64,000 nucleotides of DNA from Drechslera avenae. Lineage: Eukaryota > Ascomycota > Dothideomycetes > Pleosporales > Pleosporaceae. Location of the stretch: the NCBI GenBank assembly GCA_034640345.1, contig JAXRVH010000039.1, positions 248,001 to 312,000 of the forward strand, in the 5' to 3' direction. Position numbers and translations under genes: made by a program. The notes under the pieces are model-generated. The model had not been told where the DNA came from. It saw only the letters and a program-made list of their open reading frames with translations, and searched no databases. This document shows positions 45,402 through 57,507 of this stretch, piece by piece (positions within the stretch are counted from its first letter, which is position 1; every line of letters starts with the position of its first letter).

Positions 45402-46007
45402 TTTGTGGAAAAAGGGGAATGAGTGGAGAGGAGAATAAGCTGGCTTATAGAAGCGGCTTAGGTTGTGCCGCTACCTACTCCACTGCTGCTTACTCGATTC
45501 GATCATGTATGTTTCTCTTCACCGTCACCACAACCTCTTATCAGAAGTGGGGCTAAAGAACTCTTAGTACCTGTTTGGACGTGTCGCCTACAAGGAGCGT
45601 TAACTGCCTTGAAGCCATCTACGACAGCACCAATAGCAACAGCAAAACGCCTTCAAGGCCATTGGATAATCGGATATTATACCACGTGTCATGATCACAA
45701 AGAGTACGGATGCTTCAAGAATTTGACGGGAAGCAACAGAGACTGAGCATTAAAACTAGACTAGCAACAATAATGATATGGACTTGGCGAAGGAAATGGG
45801 TATATTTAACCAACGGTCTAGACAGCGCGAAAAGTCAAACGTGGATACTACCCGTGAACGCAGCCAAATGATGCACAAGGAAAGCGCCGTATGCCAAACA
45901 ACGCCTAGATCAGCCCACCTTCTGAAACGTGATAGACATCACGTGACTGGAGGCAACCATCGCTACATAGATGTTGTAGGAGTGCAAGAGGATACAGCGT
46001 CAACGCG
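45402..46007. other. Intergenic region between the Gln-rich ORF and convergent GPC1
   Basis: 606 bp with no convincing coding content; it holds the 3' flanks of both neighbours. Confidence 0.4.
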
Positions 46008-47683
46008 CTACCTCCTCTCTCTTGTAGTATTATCCACGGGCTTAACACTGGTGCTGCCTTCGAGTGGAGGGATGTAACCCAACTGCTTCTCTGCTCCATC
46101 AGTCCCATCGGCCATTGGTGTGAAGGGCGTGAAGGCGCCTTCGGGCGAAGCCTGCCACTTTGCCATGTCTTTCTTCAACTGCTCCAACTCTTTTTGAAAG
46201 CGGTTGCCGAAGACATCAATGTAGTAGGTAGCGCCGTTGTAAACACTCCAGATGAAGACAACGGTAAGGAACAGACCACTAGGCCAGCGGTACCAGAACC
46301 AAACCGGGCAGGGCAGCATGGTGAGGACAGCATAGCTGTATTGGATGAACATGAAGGCGGGCTCTTGAAGGAAGTCGGGAAGGGCGAGGACGATTTTACC
46401 GATCCAGGTTTTGGCGTACGACTTTCGCAACCAAGTGAAACTGGTGGGCCGGCCCGCGGCAATCTGCTCGCGACGACGCACCGTGATGAGGAAGTGATAG
46501 CTCAGTTGCCAAAAGGCATACGGACAAGTCGCCCAGAGCATCATCTGCGCAAGGCTATAATGGTGGGGAGAAGTCGGATCGGAGTGACGGATGTTGTAGA
46601 TGGCGGGATAGTGTTCCTGTTGGTATTCTGGGGATAGCAAGTGGACGAGGCAGTGAAGGGTCACGCACGGCATCATATGAATGAACAGACTGGACAGGTT
46701 AACATGTGATTGCACGCATGGATATGGGAGGGTTACCTGACGACTTTGTCCATGCTGTGGAAGACGAGCGAGTTCCGCCACATGACAATGGCGATGGCGT
46801 TGTTCCCCATACAGAGGCAGTAAGTGGCGATGAAAAGGCGCTTAGAGTGGGGAAAGACGTAGATGGTCATGACCATAAGGATGTTGACAAAGTAGCACAG
46901 ATCGGCCAAGAAGTAGTGGTAGCCCTTCTTGTGGTAGGTGATGAAGCGGATGGGCATAAAGTAGAGCAGCTGGGCAGTATACCAGTGGGGGAACCAGTCT
47001 GGATGGCAGCCGACCAGGTAACCCGAGACGAAGATGTTCATGACAGCCGCGATGAAGGAGGCCTTTTCGCGCGCCGTCACTGTCAGGGATTCCTTCCAGC
47101 GTCGGTTCAGCCGGTCTACGGAATGGCGCATGCGCTTCTTGTATTTGTCGAGCTGCTCTGCTTCCGTAGGTACTCTGCGGCGCCACTCCTCAACTACACG
47201 GTCCCTGGTTATGCCCCGGTTCTTTGCCTGGTTCTTGAACTTCTCCGTCTGCGAGGCGATGGAGTTCTGGATCTTCTCGATACGCTGCGAGAGGGCGAGG
47301 TTCTCGACGAAGTCGAACATGGTGAGCTTCTCGACAGGCGGGAAGAAGGCGGCATCCTCAAAGTCGGACTCATCTTGGTAGGAGCTGTTGGAGAAGGAGG
47401 CGGAGCGCGAGAGGCCAGGCGTGGTAAGCGGTGGCTGGCCATCAGTAGACGAAGCAGTTGTCTCATCGAGTAGGCCAGAGGCGGCATGCGTCGAGTTGCC
47501 AGGCAGCGGGCGTGTAGAGAGGCCAGATACTCCCAGCTCCGGTTCCGACTTGGACTTGGGCACACGGCCCGCATCCTCGGGGGAGGACATGGCGGCCACT
47601 TCTTCCTGTACGCTCTCGAGACTAGACGGTGTTCGGCGATGAAGGGATCGCTTCAGGCGCGGCGGAGAAGTCGGGGCTACCAT
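46008..47683 (-). CDS. GPC1: Glycerophosphocholine acyltransferase 1 (Gpc1, DUF2838 family)
   Basis: Integral membrane enzyme that acylates glycerophosphocholine with acyl-CoA to lysophosphatidylcholine, the first step of the phosphatidylcholine deacylation-reacylation cycle, at the ER. Two minus-strand exons, 46737-47683 and 46008-46689, giving 542 aa. The intron of 47 bp joins SMDKVV to SLFIHMMPCV. After about 120 disordered residues come the family block MRHSVDRLNRRWKESLTVTA and a series of helices: ASFIAAVMNIFVSGYLVG, WYTAQLLYFMPIRFITYHKK, FLADLCYFVNILMVMTIYVF. The key segment HMMPCVTLHCLVHLLSPEYQ with the following Pro/Ala-rich helices is typical of DUF2838/Gpc1. It shares a 658-bp divergent promoter with SMC1. 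Confidence 0.92.
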
Positions 47684-48341
47684 GTCTATTAGCTGTTTGG
47701 GGTTCTAAAGGTTCCAAGGCCGTAGCTCTCGTTCCATGTTGGATAGTAGAGGAAACAGGCGGAACAGAGGGAGAGAGCGTACCGTGGTAAGAGACAGCTT
47801 AGACAGGTTCCAGTCAGGCCTTATGCTCTCATGACAAGCCTGGTAGACAAGTGAAATGTGGATGGTGTAGCTGCAAACGTCTTCCAAAGTTGTCGGTGAA
47901 AGCACGCTGCTCGATGCACGGTGATGATTGGCTTCACCACGTCATCGGCGACCCCAGCAAGTAGATAAAGCTGAGCAGGGTCACGAGGGCAGGCAGTGTC
48001 TGCGGAGGGGGGAGGGCGTATTTATAGCGAGAGCGTGATGAGACGTCGGTCCGGTGGATATGCGAATGTCTTCCTACACTGAATGCAGAGTACCAAGTTC
48101 TCCGCATACTGTACTGGTACACCGCACAGCACTAGGGTTTCGTCATGGCAGGCCAGCTGGGGGGCGTGCACATGCATGGGTGGCTGCCACTAACTACGGC
48201 GGGCGCCTCTTCGCCCCAGCGACGCGAACGCGCTTCATCGTGACCACCACCTGGAGCCCACCCCCGCGACAAGCTCCCCTACGCAACCCCCCCTTCACAG
48301 CGCAATCGCCATTCTAGGTGTCGCGCAACGCAACCGCAACC
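47684..48341. promoter_or_regulatory. Divergent promoter region, GPC1 and SMC1
   Basis: 658 bp between two start codons pointing apart. C-rich patches (48240-48300) lie close to the SMC1 start. No known element was identified. Confidence 0.5.
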
Positions 48342-51300
48342 ATGGGAAAGCTCGTGCGGCTGGAGATTTACAGTATTGTCTCTCTACGCGCAATTGCAGA
48401 CATTCGCTAACTTGGGCAGACTTCAAGTCCTATCGAGGGCGTCACACACTGCTCTTTGGTGACTCGTACTTCACCTCCATCATCGGCCCCAATGGCTCCG
48501 GCAAGTCGAACAGCATGGACGCCATCTCCTTTGTGCTTGGAGTCCGGTCGTCCCACCTGCGCTCGGAGAAATTAAAGGACATGGTCTACCGTGGCAGGAT
48601 CATCCAGGAAGCCAGAGTCAATGCCGATGGCACCGTAACTGAGGCCGATGGCGATGCCAATGGCGAGGTACCGGAGAATGGCGAATCCCAGCCTAGTGGC
48701 CCGCGCAACGACCCTCAGAACGCATGGGTCAAGGCAGTCTTCGAGGACGACGCAGAGCAGGAGCACGAGTGGCAGCGAGCTATCACCAGCTCCGGGTCGA
48801 GCGAATACCGCATTAACAACCGCGTCGTGACCCAGAAACAGTACGGCGAGGCGCTAGAAGAGCATAGTATCCTGGTCAAGGCGAGGAATTTCCTCGTCTT
48901 CCAGGGCGACGTTGAGAAGCTTGCTACAACCGCGCCGGACCAGCTCACATTACAGGTCGAGCGCATCTCTGGAAGCTTGGAGCAAAAGCCTGAATACGAT
49001 CGGCTCAAGGAGGAATCCGAGGCTGCGACTGAGGACAATGCCAAGCATCTTCACGAGCGACGTGCTATCAACGGAGAGCTCAAGACGTACCAGGATCAAA
49101 AGGCCGAAGCCGATGAGTATGAGAAGAAGCTCGCTGAGCGCGACGATGCCGTTGTTACTAAGAACCTGTGGAAGCTGTATCTGTACCAGCAGGTAATGGA
49201 TAAAGCACGCAACAAGATTGCCAGCCATCAAGAAGAGCTCAAGGAGCATAAGCGCAGCGTCGAAAAGTACCATCAGCGGCATGAGGCGGAAAGGCAAGCT
49301 GAGGCCAAGATTAGGCGCGATCTCACAAAGACCGACCGCAACACCAAGGCCAAGGAGAAGGAGATTGAAGATGCGTCAAACGAGCTTGCGCCAATCGAAG
49401 AGAAGATCCGCCTCTCCAACGAAACTCGCCGAAAGTACGAGAGCAGACTGGAGGAACTCAGGAAGAAGCGAGACAACGAGAAGAGGGCGGTGGAGAAGTG
49501 CCAAAAAGACCTTGATTTGGTGCAAAAGGCCGAGAAGAAGTGGGAAGATGACTTTAAAGCCGCTGCACAGAGACAAGGCCGCGAGTTATCGGAGCAGGAC
49601 CTCCAAGAATACGGCCATCTGCGCAGCGATGTCACCAAGCGAACCCATGGAGACCAGATGCAAATAGACAAACTTAAACGCGAAGTGGAGACAGACAGGG
49701 ACCACGTCAAAAACCTGCAACAGAGCGTCGACAGCCACGAGAAGGAGGTTGAGAAGTTGAGTGCAACCATCAGCCAGCTCGAAGAGCGCCAGCAGGCTTC
49801 CAAGACCCAAGTTAAGGAACTCGAAAATGCGCGAGCCGCTAAACAGCAGGAGCTCGACAGACTCCGATCCGACCGCAAGCAAATTGAGATGCAATACCAC
49901 GAGAAGAACCAATTGTTACAGGAGGTTCTGAAGCAGCTTAGTATTGTCGAGGGCAGCCGTCGTGAGTCAAGAAAACAACAAGAGGCCCGCAGAACCATTG
50001 ATCGCCTCAAGACTCGTTTTGGGTCGGAAAAGGTACACGGCAGGTACAAGGATCTAATCACGCCCAAGATGCAAAAGTACCGCAAAGCCATAGGTCGGGT
50101 TCTTGGACACCAGATGGATACTGTCATCGTCGATACGGAAGCTACCGCCAAATCGTGCATCGACTACCTCAAAGCAGAGCGCATCGGTGTCATGTCCTTT
50201 AATCCGCTCGACTCCATTCAGATTCAAGCTGTCGACCCGCAATTGAAGGGCATGCACGAGGGCATGCGTCTCGCCATAGACTGCATCAACTACGAACCCA
50301 AGCATGAACGTGCCATGACTGCAGCGTGCGGCAACACCATGATCTGTAATACAGAAAAGCTTGCCAAGGAGCTGCGGTACGTGAGGCGGGTCGAGGTCAA
50401 GGCCGTTACCCTAGACGGCCGTGTTATCGGAAAGGGTGGTACACAGACAGGTGGTGAGCTGGACCGGGATGATGATTCGAGCGAGCAACAATGGGACGAA
50501 CGCTCCTACCAGACATTACTAGACAAGAAGAATCGATACGAAGAGGAACTGCGCGCGCTTCCCAAGCAGGATCGTCAGTACACCCAGGAACAAGCTCTAG
50601 AAGTTGAGCTTTTGGATCTTCATGAGCAAATCGCCCGCACCAAAGATGAATCCAGGGCACTTAGTCGTAACATTGAGAGCGTCAAAAAGGAGCTAGCACA
50701 TCACAAGAGCGAGCTAAGGGGAGTTCGTCCCAACTATGAAAAGCAAGCGCAAAGATTGCAAGATCGCGAAGATGAACTCAAGAGCTACCAAGATAGAGTC
50801 AATCAGGTGAACGATCAGGTCTTCTCCGCCTTCTGCCAACGGCTGGGCTACGAGTCTATCCGCGATTATGAAGCTCAACAAGGTACAGTCCAGCAGGAGG
50901 CAGCCGAGAAGCGGCTTGAATTCAGCAAACAGCGCAGCAGACTCCAGTACCTGATGAAGCAGGTCGAATCATCACATCGAGGTGTTGAGGAGCGTCTCAA
51001 GCAGGCAGAAGAAGAGATCAAGCGCAAGGAAGACGATATTAGCGAGCTACAAGCCAAGCAAGAAGAGCTACAAAGCGCCAGGGATGTCCTCCAGGCCGAG
51101 CTTGAGACGCTGCAAGAAAAACGAAAGGCCCTAGAACAGAAACTCGCTGAACGAGTCACAGCTGTGAAGGAGGCACGACGCATTCTAGATCAACGAAACG
51201 AGAAAGTCAAGAATGTGCTCAAGGAAGTCGATGAAGAAGAGGCCAAGATCAAGTCAAGTGCGACGAACCGTTACAACGTCCTCAAGGAATGCCGAGTAAA

Positions 51301-52358
51301 CGAAATCAAGATACCCCTTACGGAAGACTCGAGGCCGCTGACTTCCTTACCAATGACCGATATGCCACGACCAGATGTAGATGCCATGGACGTTGATGAA
51401 GATCCTGATTCGAACCAAATACAAGCCGTAGAGGTCGACGACTACGGTATCGAGGTTGACTTTGAAGAGCTGGACGATGAATTGAAGACGGAGATTGTTG
51501 AGATTCTCGAGAACGTATGTATGCCCCCATCTATAGCCGCGTTGGACTCGACTAATGTCTCCCAGGAGGATGACAATGACGACCGTGTTCGGTCGCAAGC
51601 CGGAACCCTTCTCAAGGCTGCCGAATCCAGATTGACTGACGTCATTACGAACCTTGAGACCGACATCAACAAAGCAACGCCCAACATGCGCGCTGCTGAG
51701 CGTCTCGCCGCAACGGAAACGCGTCTACGGGCTATCGATGAAGCCTTTGCTGAGACCAAGAAGCGCGCGACCGCAGCAAAGAAAGCTTTTGAGGAAGTGA
51801 AGACCAGACGTTATGATCTCTTCATGAAAGCATTCAACCACATCTCCGAAAACATTGGCGGTACGTACAAGGACCTGACAAAGTCGCCAGAGTTCCCATT
51901 AGGTGGGCAGGCATATCTTGATATGGAGGACAGTACGGAGCCGTATCTCGCTGGTCTCAAGTACCACGCCATGCCGCCGTTGAAGCGTTTCCGTGACATG
52001 GAACATCTGTCTGGTGGAGAGAAGACCATTGCTGCGTTGGCTCTGCTTTTTGCAATCCACAGCTACCAGCCCTCTCCTTTCTTCGTGCTAGACGAAGTCG
52101 ATGCGGCACTGGATAACGTGAATGTTGGCCGTGTTGCGAAGTATGTGCGTGAGCATGCTAGCCCAGGCATGCAGTTCATTGTCATTTCTCTCAAAGCAGG
52201 CTTCTTCCAGGAGAGTGAGACGCTGGTTGGTGTGATGCGGGACCAGGGCCAAATGACGAGCAAGTATCTGAGCTTAGATGTAAGTCGCCTTCTCCCAAAT
52301 ATCTCTTACGAACAATATGCTAACGCCGTTGTAGCTGAGGAGATACCAGCCTGCCTAG
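48342..52358 (+). CDS. SMC1: Structural maintenance of chromosomes protein 1 (cohesin SMC1)
   Basis: ATPase subunit of cohesin; pairs with SMC3 through its hinge and with the kleisin Scc1/Rad21 through its head. Three exons, 48342-48372, 48420-52279 and 52335-52358, giving 1304 aa. The N-terminal head has the Walker A motif at residues 33-40 (GPNGSGKS) after LEIYNFKSYRGR. Two long coiled coils flank the hinge (about residues 540-700: HGRYKDLITPKMQKYRKAIG to DGRVIGKGGTQTGGELD). The C-terminal head has the ABC signature LSGGEKT at about 1207 and Walker B FFVLDEVDAAL with D1235-E1236. The 31-nt first exon and 24-nt last exon are both needed: without the last splice the chain would run into unrelated residues instead of LDLRRYQPA, which resembles known SMC1 ends. 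The coiled-coil pattern and SMC1-type signature separate it from SMC2, SMC3 and SMC4. Confidence 0.96.
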
Positions 52359-52814
52359 TATCACATGTGCGAACTTGTAGCGTTATCTTGATTGGTGCCT
52401 ATCTCGTTTAGGATTGGGCATGTATAGTACTCCACTGCATCTTCACGTGTCGGGCAGTTGGCCGGATACAAATAGTAACAGCGCAACATGTACAATGTCA
52501 CTTTAATGCACATTGCACAAAGCTTGTGGTGGACGCAGCCAAAACGCGATTTTTCGCACAAATTAATCAGTGACCTTCCTATCGCGAATTGGCTCCACAT
52601 ACGGAGATAACGCGGCTGATGAATCACGATGACCATTTGCTGTCTGGGTCTTTGTTGCCTGAACCTGAAGCCTTAATTTCCTTCCCTTGAGTGTGTTGGA
52701 GGCCTAAATTTGGGGGCGCTCTAAAGCTTTCAATTTCGTAGCGCATTTTTTTTGTCCCTGCATACTGAGCGTTGTAAGATCCTGACGTTGCATGTCCGTG
52801 TCGTAGTCACCGCC
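52359..52814. other. Intergenic region between SMC1 and the MFS transporter gene
   Basis: 456 bp holding the SMC1 3' flank and the transporter promoter. A T-run is at 52747-52753. Nothing else was recognised. Confidence 0.4.
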
Positions 52815-54628
52815 ATGGCTCCGAACATCTCCTCGAGCCAGGGCCAAGCTGCCAACGAGACATCGCCACTCCTACGCAAACCCTCCCATGACGACGTGCA
52901 TGTAATCGCTACAGAGAGTGGTGTCACTACTGGAAACGAGATTGCCGATCCAGAGGATGGAGGAGAAGTCGAGCGACAGATTAGCCGCAATGGGGATACG
53001 TCTAAACACCAGGGCATGCCCGAGCTCAAAAAACGGATGAAGTACATATTCCCCGCGATAGCCATCGGAGTGAGCCACCCCAGGACCTTATATATCCAAC
53101 ACAACTTACATGACAATACCTAATAAATATTTTGCAGGTCTTCCTGTCATCTGCTGACCAAACCCTCGTGGTAACCACCTATGGCACAATCGGAACCGAC
53201 CTACACGCCCTCTCGTCCACGTCATGGATAGCAACAGGCTACTTCCTTACGCTGTCGGCATTCCAGCCCCTCTACGGAAAACTCTCAGATATATTTGGGA
53301 GGAAGCAATGTCTTCTCTCCGCGTATCTCATCTTCGGTCTCGGGTCGGTGGGGTGTGGGTTGGCAAGAAATATGAGCGAGTTGATCGCTGCGCGAGCGTT
53401 CGCAGGCATAGGCGGGGGAGGTATGAGTGTGGTTACCAGCGTATTGCTGAGTGACATTGTGGGGTTGAGGGAAAGAGGGCAGTGGCAGGGCTATGTCAAC
53501 CTGATCTATGCTGTCGGTGCTTCTTGTGGGGCTCCATTGGGTGGCCTTCTTGCAGACTCCATCGGATGGAGATGGGCATTCCTTGCTCAAGGACCAATGT
53601 GTGCGTTGGCATTCATTGCCGTAGCATTGATACTCGACCTACCGAAGCAGGAACACTCGCACTGGAAGGAGAAGATGAAGAAGATTGACTTCTTGGGAGC
53701 GATAATCCTTGTACTCGCCGTCTTTGGACTCCTCATAGGCCTCGATCGCGGCTCAAATGTCTCGTGGAGCAACCCATTCACCATCGCCGGTCTCGCTACC
53801 ACGCCCTTGTTCATCGTGTTCGTACTTGTGGAGAAATACGTCGCAAGCAACCCCTTTGCACCCGGACGAATCATCCTCAACAAGACACTCTTCGCATGCT
53901 ACCTCTGCAACTTTTTCTCTTTTGCAGGTTGGCTCGCTTCCCTGTTCTTCCTACCGCTGTATTGGCAGGTCATCGGCGACTATGGCGCATCCCAAGCCGG
54001 GCTGTTCCTGGTACCATCCATCATCTGTGGCGTTAGCGGCTCACTATTTGGTGGTTTCTACATGAAGCGCACAGCGAAATACTACTGGATCACGGTCATT
54101 GCTTACTCCAATCTAGTTGTTGGGCTCTCACTCATCCTCCTCTTTGCAGGGACAATAACGCAAAGCCTGCCTGTAATGGTGATAGGAACATGCATATGCG
54201 CATTCCATAACGGCATAGGTGTAACAACCACGCTCATTGGACTCATCGCAAACGCCTCACACGCCGACCAAGCAGTCGCTACAGCTTGTTCTTACCTCTT
54301 CCGGTCTCTCGGCTCTGTCTTTGGCGTCTCCATGTGCGCAACCGCTTTCAACCAAACGCTTCGCAAGTCTCTGCAAGAGGCGCTTCAAGGTGACAAGGAT
54401 GCGGCGGAAATTGCCGAACGTGTCAGAGCTGGCTTGCATTACTACAGAGGCCTTGATCCGGTGCTGAAGAGCATTGTAAAGGAGTGTTATAGGAGGGCTA
54501 CTAGGGCAGCACTGGGTGTGGGGGTTGTGCTAGTGGCAGGCAGCGCATTTTTCGCCTGGTTCATTAAGGAGAAGAGCTTGGAGGATAGGAAGACGCCAAG
54601 TAATGAGGCGGAGGAGGTTGGGGAGTGA
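52815..54628 (+). CDS. MFS transporter, vacuolar basic amino acid / fnx1-type
   Basis: Two exons, 52815-53069 and 53138-54628, giving 581 aa. The cytosolic N-terminus carries an acidic dileucine-like motif (NETSPLLRKP), often used for vacuolar sorting. The membrane part has the expected MFS signatures: STSWIATGYFLTLSAFQPLY with the loop GKLSDIFGRK, then ARAFAGIGGGGM and QWQGYVNLIYAVGASCGAPL followed by GGLLADSIGWRWAF. These correspond to the 14-helix drug:H+ antiporter (DHA2-like) group that includes yeast Vba1-3 and S. pombe fnx1. The start was chosen at the ATG in CCGCCATGG context; an in-frame ATG 21 codons upstream exists but is weaker. Likely substrates are basic amino acids or drugs, by family only. 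Confidence 0.88.
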
Positions 54629-55927
54629 GACCATGCTTCGGAATTACGTCCGATTTGATATGTGGTCTTGGCTCTTGTTGGAACTCGTGCAGGTCAATAC
54701 TGCTAGGTAAGGGAAAGACGTACGAGGGTATCCAGGCTATGTGGACAGGTGCGGAGCCGGCCCAACTATACGCGGTGTGCGGAGACGGTGTTGTACTACG
54801 GTAGTGCTTGTAATTTATGACAACATAGCATGAGGGTCTAAGAAGAGAGTGTAAGAATAAACAGACCATTTAGGGTAAAGAACAGGTTGTCATCTCGTCG
54901 TATGTGTGCTTCCTGCTGAGTTACCAACTGACTGCATCTGGGAACACGAAGACCGTTGGCTTGTACGCGACTGCAACACCTACCCCGAGCTCTACTACAC
55001 CGTGCTTTTGACATCGTCATTTTTTCTATGCACAGCTAATGTTTTGTGCCCTGGTAGACGGCGTGGCGGTACTAGTCGCACGCTAGTCACGGTCGAGAAC
55101 CAACGATCTCCAACCAGCCACACATTCACTCTCCAAAAGATCACACGATGGCCCGCGAGACAGCGCCCCCTCGATCTGCGGAGCTCTGCTATTCTACCCG
55201 AGCAGCGCCTCCCATGGATATTGCTTCTGCACTGCTTCTGCGCTGCTTGAGCTACGATGACGTGGTGCCGAGGTCTCGACACCGCATTCTCCATCTTACT
55301 CCAATGAAGCAACGATATGACATACATGGTACAGTCACTATGGACAATCGCTGCTTGACCGCTTCCGCCAGGATTTATGAGACTAGGAGAGTCCTGTCAT
55401 CTAGATTTGTGGATGTCTCCTACTAGGGTATGTGGACCCTTTGGGTATCAGACTGTCCTTCATACCCGAATTCGGTGCGTTAAGCATACCCGCCTCGCCC
55501 AGAGAAGCAATACAACACATCCGCCGCGCGGGCTGCATGCAACTAATACCCACGATTCTTCCCGACGGCGCTACATCTGACAATGACGTCAAGCTCTATG
55601 CGGGCGCGTTCCTGGCGCGGCCCGTAACCGTCGATACTCCAATCAGAAAATCACAGGGGCACCAATGGCACCTTGCCAGCTGTACAAGCCATCATCAAGC
55701 ATGAGGCGATTCACGAGAGTAGGGCTCGTGTGGGGAGGAGCCATCGTATCGGCGCTTATGAAGACTTTGCGGGTGAGCCTGGGGCGGTGCTACTCAAGCT
55801 CGGTGCCTAGAGTAGGGCTCGATAGCTTCATTCCTTCAAGCTATCTAGCCCATTCCTCTTTTCTTACGAGTCATTTCGATCCTATATCTGGGGATAGGTA
55901 CCACAAAAAGCGACATCACAATTCAAA
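54629..55927. other. Intergenic region with coding-like fragments
   Basis: 1.3 kb downstream of the transporter. The left half is non-coding 3' flank. From about 55148 onward there are short open segments in different frames that look more protein-like than chance (see the pseudogene entry at 55432-55803). Confidence 0.4.
55432..55803 (+). pseudogene. Possible decayed gene fragment
   Basis: One frame encodes segments such as REAIQHIRRAGCMQLIPTIL and VKLYAGAFLARPVTVDTP up to about 55640; a second frame, starting about there, encodes GTNGTLPAVQAIIKHEAIHE and IGAYEDFAGEPGAVLLKLGA, ending near 55803. Both look like genuine protein, but no splice of normal length joins them (a GTAACC..CAG interval of only 33 bp exists). 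The simplest reading is one frameshift in an old gene. No family is recognised; an intact gene with unusual splicing is the alternative. Confidence 0.3.
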
Positions 55928-57507
55928 ATGGGCGTCGTTGTAAGCATTCGGTCCGTTCTGGAGCGAACGATGTGGTTGTGCTAACGCTCCCAGAATCCTC
56001 CAGCTGATCCTGTAAATGTTGTGCAAGCGCTCGTATGCACCCTTCTGGATGTTTTCGAGGCCACGAGAGACCTATACCGTACTTTAACGACTAAGGAGCA
56101 GAGGGAATATGAGCAAAATCTGCGGGCTAAAGGATACCCTGTCTCGAGGAGGGTTGAGTACGTAAATGATGAACGACTGGGCAGCGATGAAGCTTTTGTC
56201 ACGGATAAAGCGGCAGTTACAAGGCAGTTTGATATTGGATATCAGGCAGTAGGTGCTGAATTTGCCATGGGTGATGGTATGCACTTCTCTTCTATGCGCT
56301 TACACAAACTGGGCTCTCTGTTGCACCAAGCATCACTGTGCTTTTATCAACACTCCTCGAACATAAATTCATATCCAGTCCTGTCTGCTAATGATACATA
56401 CTAGTTACTATACATGCGGCCCTGCAGTCACAGATTATTACCCTCCAAAGCGTCCTGGTGACTACGTTCCTCTACGGACCGACATCGAACGATCCTGTTG
56501 CACATCAACTGGCCAATATAAATGCAGCATCAAGAGTAGCTGCTGCAACAGCGATTGAGATCTTGGCCACATACCAAGATCGTCTCCTAGATGAACGGCC
56601 GCCTACCCCACGGTCGCTCCACTCTTTCACGGCGCGTTTAAGCCCGTCACATGCGCCATCACATGCACCAAGCCATGCACCGTCCCACCATTCTTCTTAT
56701 ACCCCATCCCGCGCCACATCCCACGTGAGATCTCGCGCGCAATCTCAGTCTCAAGCGCCGTCTCGTGCTCTGTTGCCTGCTCCTAGTGGCGCAGGTAGCT
56801 CGACGTCTACAGCACTCATGAAGTACCAGGAGCCACCATCCCGGAATACCCAGTTGAGAAGTAGCAGCCCGGTCAACACTACGGTCCTCGAATGGCGAAG
56901 CAATCTTCAGCCGGATAATATCAACGCAGGGAATACGTCGATCACAGGGTCAGGCTCTTACGCTACAGAGCCAGCAGCTAACCACTTATACTGCGCATAT
57001 GCCTACGACCTCCAGCGCTCTCCAACACAACCTCTATCCAATAATATCCTATATGAGCGCGACCCATCCTGCCCGCATTGTCAAGGTGCGCTTCACCTCT
57101 CGCCCGGCAAAGCGTGGGAAATATGCAAATGGGCCGGCGATACTGAGCGTACTTTCCAAGTTCAAAACCGCTTTGTCGTCAAGTGCCACCGCAACGGGCC
57201 CGATGGTCAATACTGCTGTGTTATTTGTTCAAAGTACGCAGAGTCGGACACTATCTGTGGCGACGTCAAGGCGCTCATCAAGCATCTTTCTGATGACCAC
57301 GAAGTCCGCGAGCTCAAGCACGAAGAAGACATTGTCGAGGTCATCGAGAAGCCGGACCACAGGCGTGATAGCGGCATTAGCAGGCATGGCTCTATGAGGG
57401 GAAGCCGTAGGAGTGCTAGTGTTGCATCTGGGAGGAGACGAAGGAGTTTGGGTGGGGGGTATGAGAGGGAAATTGATGTTTTTGACATGAGATCTAGTAG
57501 GCGGTAG
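55928..57507 (+). CDS. Putative zinc-binding protein of unknown function
   Basis: Three exons, 55928-55939, 55994-56276 and 56405-57507, giving 465 aa. The first exon is only 12 nt (Met-Gly-Val-Val); its GTAAGC donor and the CTAAC branch before 55994 support it. The N-terminal 170 residues are helical (VQALVCTLLDVFEATRDLYR, then VTIHAALQSQIITLQSVLVT formed across the second splice). A Ser/Ala/Pro/His-rich linker contains three SHAP repeats (SPSHAPSHAPSHAPSH). The C-terminal part has paired cysteines: DPSCPHCQG (C321, C324), KCHRNG (C359), QYCCVICSKY and ALIKHLSDDHE, suggesting zinc-ribbon and finger-like units. Similar proteins occur widely in Dothideomycetes and Eurotiomycetes as hypotheticals, as far as I recall. 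The second intron is rather long (128 bp). Confidence 0.72.

Noticed and set aside
45778..46077. 99-codon plus-strand frame overlapping the GPC1 end
   Set aside because: Mixed composition, mostly antisense to the GPC1 3' end; no support as a gene.
46706..47473. 255-codon plus-strand frame inside GPC1
   Set aside because: Antisense shadow of a strongly supported membrane enzyme gene; its Val/Asp/Gly-rich sequence mirrors the helices on the other strand.
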